38,976 nucleotides of DNA from Candidatus Kuenenia stuttgartensis (GTDB lineage Bacteria > Planctomycetota > Planctomycetia > Pirellulales > UBA1268). Under the pieces are notes generated by a model. It did not search any database. It saw only the letters and a program-made list of their open reading frames with translations, and was not told where the DNA came from. How positions within the stretch are numbered: the stretch's first letter is position 1; the number at the start of each line of letters is the position of its first letter. The stretch lies in contig CAMDDJ010000027.1 of NCBI GenBank assembly GCA_945891385.1, positions 1-38,976 of the forward strand. Reading direction: 5' to 3'. Positions 35,053 to 38,976 of the stretch are shown here, piece after piece. Both the position numbers and the translations under genes were made by a program.

Positions 35053-36492
35053 ATGAAAGCCTCGCTTTGTTGGCCTTTAAGGCTATTGGGTTCGTTAAAG
35101 CGTGTCGTGTTCTTCCTGTGCTTTTTTCCACAGGTCTGCGCTTTTGCTACGCCGCCGCTCTATGTGCAGTTAAGGACCGAAGAAGCAAACGAAGCATTTT
35201 TCGATGGAAACTACGCAGAAGCGCTGCGATTGATCGGAGATTGTACTGCCTGGATCCAATCCAGTAGCAACCGGCTTCAAGTGGCCAACCGTGGAGTCGA
35301 TTGGACTGTCTTGGAAGGCATGCTACTTGGGTTAAGAGCTGAAATACTTCTCGCCCAAGGTGAATCCGAGTCGGCAAGATCGTTAGCGCAAAGAGCAGCC
35401 GCCAAGTTACGGGCCCGCAGAAGTTATTATATTCGCAACGCGGCCGATCCGCGAGGCGTATTCGACTTCTGGCTGTACGAGGCCTTTATAAGGCGGGTTG
35501 AGGGCGATCTCTATCGGCCGATTGCGCTGTTCGACACAGTTCTAACAGGGCAAGCCGAAAAGCTGACGCGTTCCAGTCAAGCCAAGGCGGCCAAGGGCTA
35601 TCAAGATTCCCTTCGGGTTTTGGAACAACAGGCTTCGATGGTTTTGTCCGACACAATAGCTGAGGATTCAAATACTACATTCTCTTCGTATCGTGCGAAT
35701 CGTCTTGCAGTACAAGTGATGGTGCGCTTAGCCATGGTCGGCCTCAGAAAACCTGGGCCTGTTACCGCGGAAGACATTGCGGACGCAAGTTATCTCCTTA
35801 CAAGGGCGGATGAAAGGTTGCAGAATGGTTGGGCGTGGAAGACGTTCGTGAACTCAGACGGAGACCTCCGGAACCTTCGGTATGACGATTTAAAGAAAAT
35901 GGCCGAAGAAGGTGCGGAAGCTGCTGCCCAGAAGCCTGATATTACTCAAGCCGACACTGTACTACTTAAACAAATCCTGTGGCATCTTCTTGTTGACTAC
36001 GCCGAGATCAACACAGCCCTAGCGGAGTGTAAGGCTCACATGTCGCTTCTTGAGCCGGGCCATTTTCTGAACCCAGATGGCGCAGATGCCGATGCGCCTG
36101 GACTTTTTTACGAGCAAGCTCGGCAAATGCTTGGGAGCCATTTCGAGCCCGCGCATCCAATTTTACGCGAACTCGACTTTTCCCATGCAATTTGGTTTGC
36201 GATTCAGTCGGACGCTAAATTGCTTGATGAAAAAAATCTTGGGCGGCTGGTCTCTTACGCGCGGGACTGCGTTTTTCTCGCGGAGCGTGCCATACAAGGC
36301 AGGCAAGCCGGGCTGCCTCTTAGTGCATCAGAGTATCTGGAGTGGCTCTGCCTAGAGCAGAAGGCGCTCCGTAATTGCATCGCTATTCACGAACAGAGAG
36401 AATGCCTCAGCGACGAACAGTGCGACGAGGCGAAGGCACGGCTGCAAACGTTGCAGGCGGAGATTAACGCGTGCGCGGCCGCATTTCATTAA
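35053..36492 (+). CDS. secreted helical-repeat (TPR-like) hypothetical protein
   Basis: This 479-residue protein has an export signal: a basic start, then VVFFLCFFPQVCAFA, with probable cleavage near residue 32. The mature part is almost entirely helical and includes TPR-like helix pairs (EEANEAFFDGNYAEALRLIGDC at about 43-64; LRAEILLAQGESESARSLAQRAA further on). The family is not recognised. Such helical repeats usually mediate protein-protein contacts. Base composition and codon use are clearly lower in GC than in the genes to the left, which suggests transfer. It is followed by another secreted orphan about 150 bases away on the same strand, so the two may be functionally linked. There is no obvious ribosome binding site. 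Confidence 0.65.
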   Translation: MKASLCWPLRLLGSLKRVVFFLCFFPQVCAFATPPLYVQLRTEEANEAFFDGNYAEALRLIGDCTAWIQSSSNRLQVANRGVDWTVLEGMLLGLRAEILLAQGESESARSLAQRAAAKLRARRSYYIRNAADPRGVFDFWLYEAFIRRVEGDLYRPIALFDTVLTGQAEKLTRSSQAKAAKGYQDSLRVLEQQASMVLSDTIAEDSNTTFSSYRANRLAVQVMVRLAMVGLRKPGPVTAEDIADASYLLTRADERLQNGWAWKTFVNSDGDLRNLRYDDLKKMAEEGAEAAAQKPDITQADTVLLKQILWHLLVDYAEINTALAECKAHMSLLEPGHFLNPDGADADAPGLFYEQARQMLGSHFEPAHPILRELDFSHAIWFAIQSDAKLLDEKNLGRLVSYARDCVFLAERAIQGRQAGLPLSASEYLEWLCLEQKALRNCIAIHEQRECLSDEQCDEAKARLQTLQAEINACAAAFH

Positions 36493-36638
36493 TCCGTTTT
36501 CAAGAAAACCGCCAAGATTGCCAGGGAATGAAATGTCACTCCAGTCGGTGATCGAAAATGCTGGCATAGACCGTCAGGGGAGTTCTTCTATTTCTTATGG
36601 CCCGTGTCTGCTCACCTGGTAACCGAACTGAGAACTCA

Positions 36639-37448
36639 ATGCTGAAGAGGGGGCGAGAATTGGCATTCATTCATCTCTTTTTTTACGTGTTCGTGGTGTT
36701 GAGTCTATCTGCCAATCAAAACCTTGCGGTGGGCAATGAAGTTGGTTTCGTGCACGGGGCGATCATTCCTAAGATGCCACCACGTGACCTGAACGCCGCT
36801 CCGCCAGTTCAGCGAGTTGACCCGGTGCGGTTTTGGCTTGAGAAGAACGTAATTCAGGTTCGTGGAATCGTCGTTGAGGATCCAGACTTTATCGTCCGCG
36901 ATCGTTATTGGGTGCTGAATGACGTGTGCGTCGGGGTTGTTGTTGCCGTCGACGACACCCTCAATCCGTGCGTGTGTTCAGTACGCTTCTCAGGCCAGGA
37001 AAATTGGCAACAAAAAGGATTTGAGAAGCAAGTCGAAGGCACCGTGGAGACGAAAATTGTTCATGACGGTTACGAGACGCATGTCCTTCAGACTTTCGTG
37101 AGAAATAACGGAGTGCAGGTGGAGCCATCCATCTGTGGATTGATTCAAGCGTCGTCTCAGGAACAGGGGGTCGTAGTTAGATTCCCTGTTTCATTGCTTA
37201 GTCTAGAGCGGCCGAGAATGGGGGATGAGGTAATTCGTGCCGCCGATTGGCGACTTGGTTATGCAGATGGCGGCGGGAAGCCTGTGGGTTTGCTCGACAA
37301 GAGAGAGGAATTAGAGTGTCTTGGAACAATTGTAGGCAACAGAACTGAGGATGGTGTGATGAGAGTGAGATGGGCCAAGACCGAGAGGATTTCTCTCGTA
37401 CGGTTTGATCAAATGGGGTTTTTTGACGTAATGAGAAAAATGCAATAG
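36639..37448 (+). CDS. secreted hypothetical protein (269 aa)
   Basis: The frame opens at 36597. The in-frame ATG at 36639 gives a proper leader (MLKRGRELAFIHLF..., hydrophobic core FFYVFVVLSLSA, cleavage near residue 32). The mature part of about 237 residues is predicted to be beta-rich. It contains two similar-looking blocks, VRGIVVEDPDFIVRDRYWVLNDV and CVCSVRFSGQENWQQKGF, and ends with a short Arg/Lys tail. No family is recognised. It is lower in GC than the left part of the window. It lies between the TPR-like orphan and the broken insertion sequences, in a segment that looks acquired. Confidence 0.6.
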   Translation: MLKRGRELAFIHLFFYVFVVLSLSANQNLAVGNEVGFVHGAIIPKMPPRDLNAAPPVQRVDPVRFWLEKNVIQVRGIVVEDPDFIVRDRYWVLNDVCVGVVVAVDDTLNPCVCSVRFSGQENWQQKGFEKQVEGTVETKIVHDGYETHVLQTFVRNNGVQVEPSICGLIQASSQEQGVVVRFPVSLLSLERPRMGDEVIRAADWRLGYADGGGKPVGLLDKREELECLGTIVGNRTEDGVMRVRWAKTERISLVRFDQMGFFDVMRKMQ

Positions 37449-37491
37449 TTGGTGAGATGCATGGGTCTTATAAAAGGGTTCTTCCGGGACT

Positions 37492-38187
37492 TTAGTGGCA
37501 GGGTAGTCGCGGCCTGAGGTCGAGCTTCCCGCAGAAGAATAGGATCAGTGTTCGGTAGTTCTGGAATGAGCGGAAGCCGCGGGCAGCGTACTTCAAGGCC
37601 TGGATACCGCTGTTGAATCCCTCGCTCGTGGCGTTAGTGATGCGGTGAGGGAAGTAGCTCAGTGGGTTCGGCAGATGACGCTTGAGCATCTTGGCCACCT
37701 TGATGACGGGGCGAAGGCGGCAGCGCACGCCGCAGGCATACCACTGGCTGAAGAACTCCTCGGCGCTCATCGGATACACATACCGCCAGAACCAGCGGAA
37801 CTCCTCCTTGATGGCCCAGGCTCGAGCCGTCTTCGGGCCGTTTTGTCGGATGGCTGCGAACCTGCGTCGCTGGGCGGGCGAGAGGTTGGCTTTGTTGAAC
37901 AGCCAGAGGAGCTGGCGTGTCCCCTTGAGCCAGTCATCGTCTTCTGCCGTGGGGGCTTTGTTCTCTGCTCGTCGCACCTGACCGACTGCCTCTCCCAGGT
38001 GCTTCGCGACTTGGCACTTGTCGTGCTGTCTTGGTTTACCGTGAACTGGAATCAGGTGGGCCTGGCGTAAGGGACACAACCGCGGCATCGTGCCGATGTC
38101 CGCTACTACATCTTGAGCAAGAAACTGTCGGCGAAGAAGTTTGCCAAGGTAGTCGCGAGCCATTCGTCTATCGAGAACCAGCTCCAC
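37492..38187 (-). pseudogene. ISL3 family transposase, C-terminal remnant
   Basis: From about 38026 downward the frame reads like the C-terminal half of an ISL3-family DDE transposase. HDKCQVAKHLGEAVGQVRRAE is followed by TRQLLWLFNKANLS, RAWAIKEEFRWFW and KVAKMLKRHLPNPLSYF. The highly typical HRITNATSEGFNSGIQALKYAARGFR and ILFFCGKLDL come last. The full protein should be about 400 residues, so the N-terminal zinc finger/HTH and first catalytic Asp are missing. The approximately 50 residues upstream of HDKCQ (to 38187) are not transposase-like and represent joined foreign DNA. It is probably inactive. Confidence 0.85.
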
Positions 38188-38201
38188 TGGCAGCTGGACG
38201 T
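38086..38201 (+). pseudogene. ISAs1 family transposase fragment
   Basis: About 38 residues read VRYYILSKKLSAKKFAKVV, then a short link and SIENQLHWQLDV. This is the conserved C-terminal ISAs1 pattern RYYI...F...VR.HW.IEN.LHW.LDV. An in-frame stop (38068-38070) lies upstream. The frame is interrupted right after LDV at 38202, where IS3-like terminal sequence starts. Only a scrap of the gene remains. Confidence 0.8.
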
Positions 38202-38275
38202 TGACCTGCCCCCCTTAAACGTCGCCACTTTCAGAGAGAGAATCTCTGGTGGCGTAAACCAAGGGAGGGCAAGAG

Positions 38276-38522
38276 ATGCCACGAGGAAAGAAGTTCACTG
38301 CGGAGCAGATCATTGGGAGGCTCCGCGAGGCTGAGGTTGGGTTGGCTCAGGGGAAGACGGTTTCCTGAGGTGGTCCGGAAGCTTGGCGTGACCGAGCAGA
38401 CGCACTACCGGTGGAAGCGGGAGTACAGCGGGCTGCGGACGAATCAGGCGAATCGACTGAAGGATCTCGAGAAGGAGAACGCTCGGCTGATGCGGCCCCC
38501 GGCGACACTCACGGCGCCGTGA
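38276..38522 (+). pseudogene. IS3 family transposase OrfA, frameshifted and truncated
   Basis: The ATG at 38276 follows GGGAGGG and opens MPRGKKFTAEQIIGRLREAE, the typical start of an IS3-family (IS407-like) OrfA HTH protein. A stop codon at 38366-38368 interrupts it, and the protein continues in the next frame with EVVRKLGVTEQTHYRWKREY and a leucine-zipper-like RLKDLEKENARL. It then diverges and ends at 38522. OrfB, with the DDE catalytic domain, is absent. Both a frameshift and loss of the 3' end make it inactive. Confidence 0.85.
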
Positions 38523-38670
38523 ATTCGCGGGTTGCCGGAAGGACACACCAGGGGCACGAGGAGTCTCTCACAAGAACTGGATCAGGATTTGGGGAGGGCG
38601 TCATCTAGACGTCGCCTCATCGCAAGCTATACGCGAAATCGTGTAGGTTTATGACCGTAATCACGGAACA
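38523..38670. other. short spacer after the IS remnants
   Basis: I see no gene. The frames here are short and shadow-like. It could contain further decayed IS sequence, but no recognisable transposase motif is readable. Confidence 0.35.
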
Positions 38671-38976
38671 CTATCGCTGCGGGTTTAGCTCAGCGTAATC
38701 GATGAGCAAGCGATGGGCCTGAAGCACGTCCTGCGATGAAACGGCAAAGTTCAGGCCTTCGGCAACGCCATCTTCTCGGTTTCGGCCAAAAACGAGGGTA
38801 TTCACTCCTACTACGCGCCCTCTATCATCGAGAAGTGGTCCACCACTGTTGCCCCAGTTGACTGCAGCGGTCGTCTGTATCCATTGCACGTTTAAGTTTG
38901 GTCCTTGGCCCCCTTCAGAACGAAACGCATCCCGCAGTTCACCAGCTGACCGGATCCCGCTCACGATGCCTTGCGT
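38671..38976 (-). CDS. trypsin-like serine protease, C-terminal part (cut by window edge)
   Basis: The frame continues through the window end, so only about the last 101 residues are visible. They begin [10 protein letters not shown] and include [21 protein letters not shown]. The Ser in GNSGGP is the nucleophile of HtrA-type trypsin-like proteases, and the Asp after the Leu pair is typical. [11 protein letters not shown] strand follows, then EGLNFAVS. No PDZ domain follows; the protein ends 26 residues after NFAVS, so a PDZ-lacking S1C-type protease is likely. The His and Asp of the triad should lie beyond the edge. Cellular location cannot be judged without the N-terminus. Confidence 0.85.
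   Translation of the reverse strand, partial: TQGIVSGIRSAGELRDAFRSEGGQGPNLNVQWIQTTAAVNWGNSGGPLLDDRGRVVGVNTLVFGRNREDGVAEGLNFAVSSQDVLQAHRLLIDYAELNPQR

Larger units (their letters stand above)
37476..38522. mobile_element. patch of decayed, nested insertion sequences (ISL3, ISAs1, IS3)
   Basis: Three transposase remnants of different families lie end to end. The left border may be GGGTTCTTCCGGG at 37476, which resembles an ISL3-type inverted-repeat start. An ISL3 C-terminal part (minus strand) abuts an ISAs1 C-terminal part (plus strand). The ISAs1 frame is interrupted at 38202 by TGACCTGCCCCCC, which resembles an IS3-type left end. None of the three is intact, so no activity is expected. Confidence 0.75.

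Noticed and set aside
38680-38710. Sequence GGGTTTAGCTCAGCG resembling a tRNA D-arm
   Set aside because: It lies inside the coding sequence of the protease C-terminus, and no acceptor stem, anticodon arm or T-arm can be folded around it.
1-38976. CRISPR arrays, rRNA or tRNA genes
   Set aside because: No regularly spaced direct repeats, rRNA-like conserved stretches or complete cloverleaf were seen. The repetitive parts are protein-coding repeats.

Overview
The window looks like a high-GC chromosome segment from a planctomycete, probably of the Pirellulales type. The pointers are a giant surface protein with an N-terminal LEPR motif and a C-terminal dockerin-like segment, a PEP-CTERM protein built from DNRLRE domains and autotransporter-associated beta-strand repeats, a Tat-exported Gfo/Idh/MocA oxidoreductase, and a XylR-type regulator. 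No rRNA, tRNA or CRISPR array was found. All assignments come from reading the sequence and recalling family motifs; no database was searched.

Layout. 1-5.6 kb, all on the minus strand: a Trp-rich hypothetical protein, a 60-residue secreted peptide, the helicase HrpB, and a SulP/STAS anion transporter just upstream of it. 5.75-10.2 kb: the PEP-CTERM beta-strand-repeat protein. 10.4-11.4 kb: a secreted propeller-like protein on the plus strand. 11.6-16.8 kb: a compact carbohydrate locus. It has an aldolase-like protein and a Tat-exported oxidoreductase in tandem on the minus strand, then a divergent XylR-type regulator and a PfkB sugar kinase on the plus strand. 16.5-28.8 kb: one minus-strand gene of about 4,100 codons encoding a multidomain adhesin-like protein with lectin, PA14, LamG, Calx-beta and malectin-like modules. 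Its 3' end overlaps the kinase gene by about 300 bases. A patatin-like lipase with a membrane anchor diverges from it. 31.5-34.7 kb: a very large membrane protein of unknown family.

From about 34.7 kb to the right edge the base composition visibly drops. This part holds two orphan secreted proteins, a patch of broken transposase genes from three IS families (ISL3, ISAs1, IS3), and the C-terminal part of a trypsin-like protease cut by the window edge. It reads like an acquired or recombination-prone segment.

The most unusual items are these. (1) A 175-bp dispersed repeat occurs twice in opposite orientation (15595-15767 and 31300-31474), with a nearly invariant core and a perfect hairpin. (2) The giant surface protein has a duplicated malectin-like module and a long antisense overlap with the kinase gene. 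(3) The regulator/aldolase/oxidoreductase/kinase cassette may define an uncharacterised sugar or polyol pathway. (4) The large membrane protein and the secreted orphans match no family I recognise.
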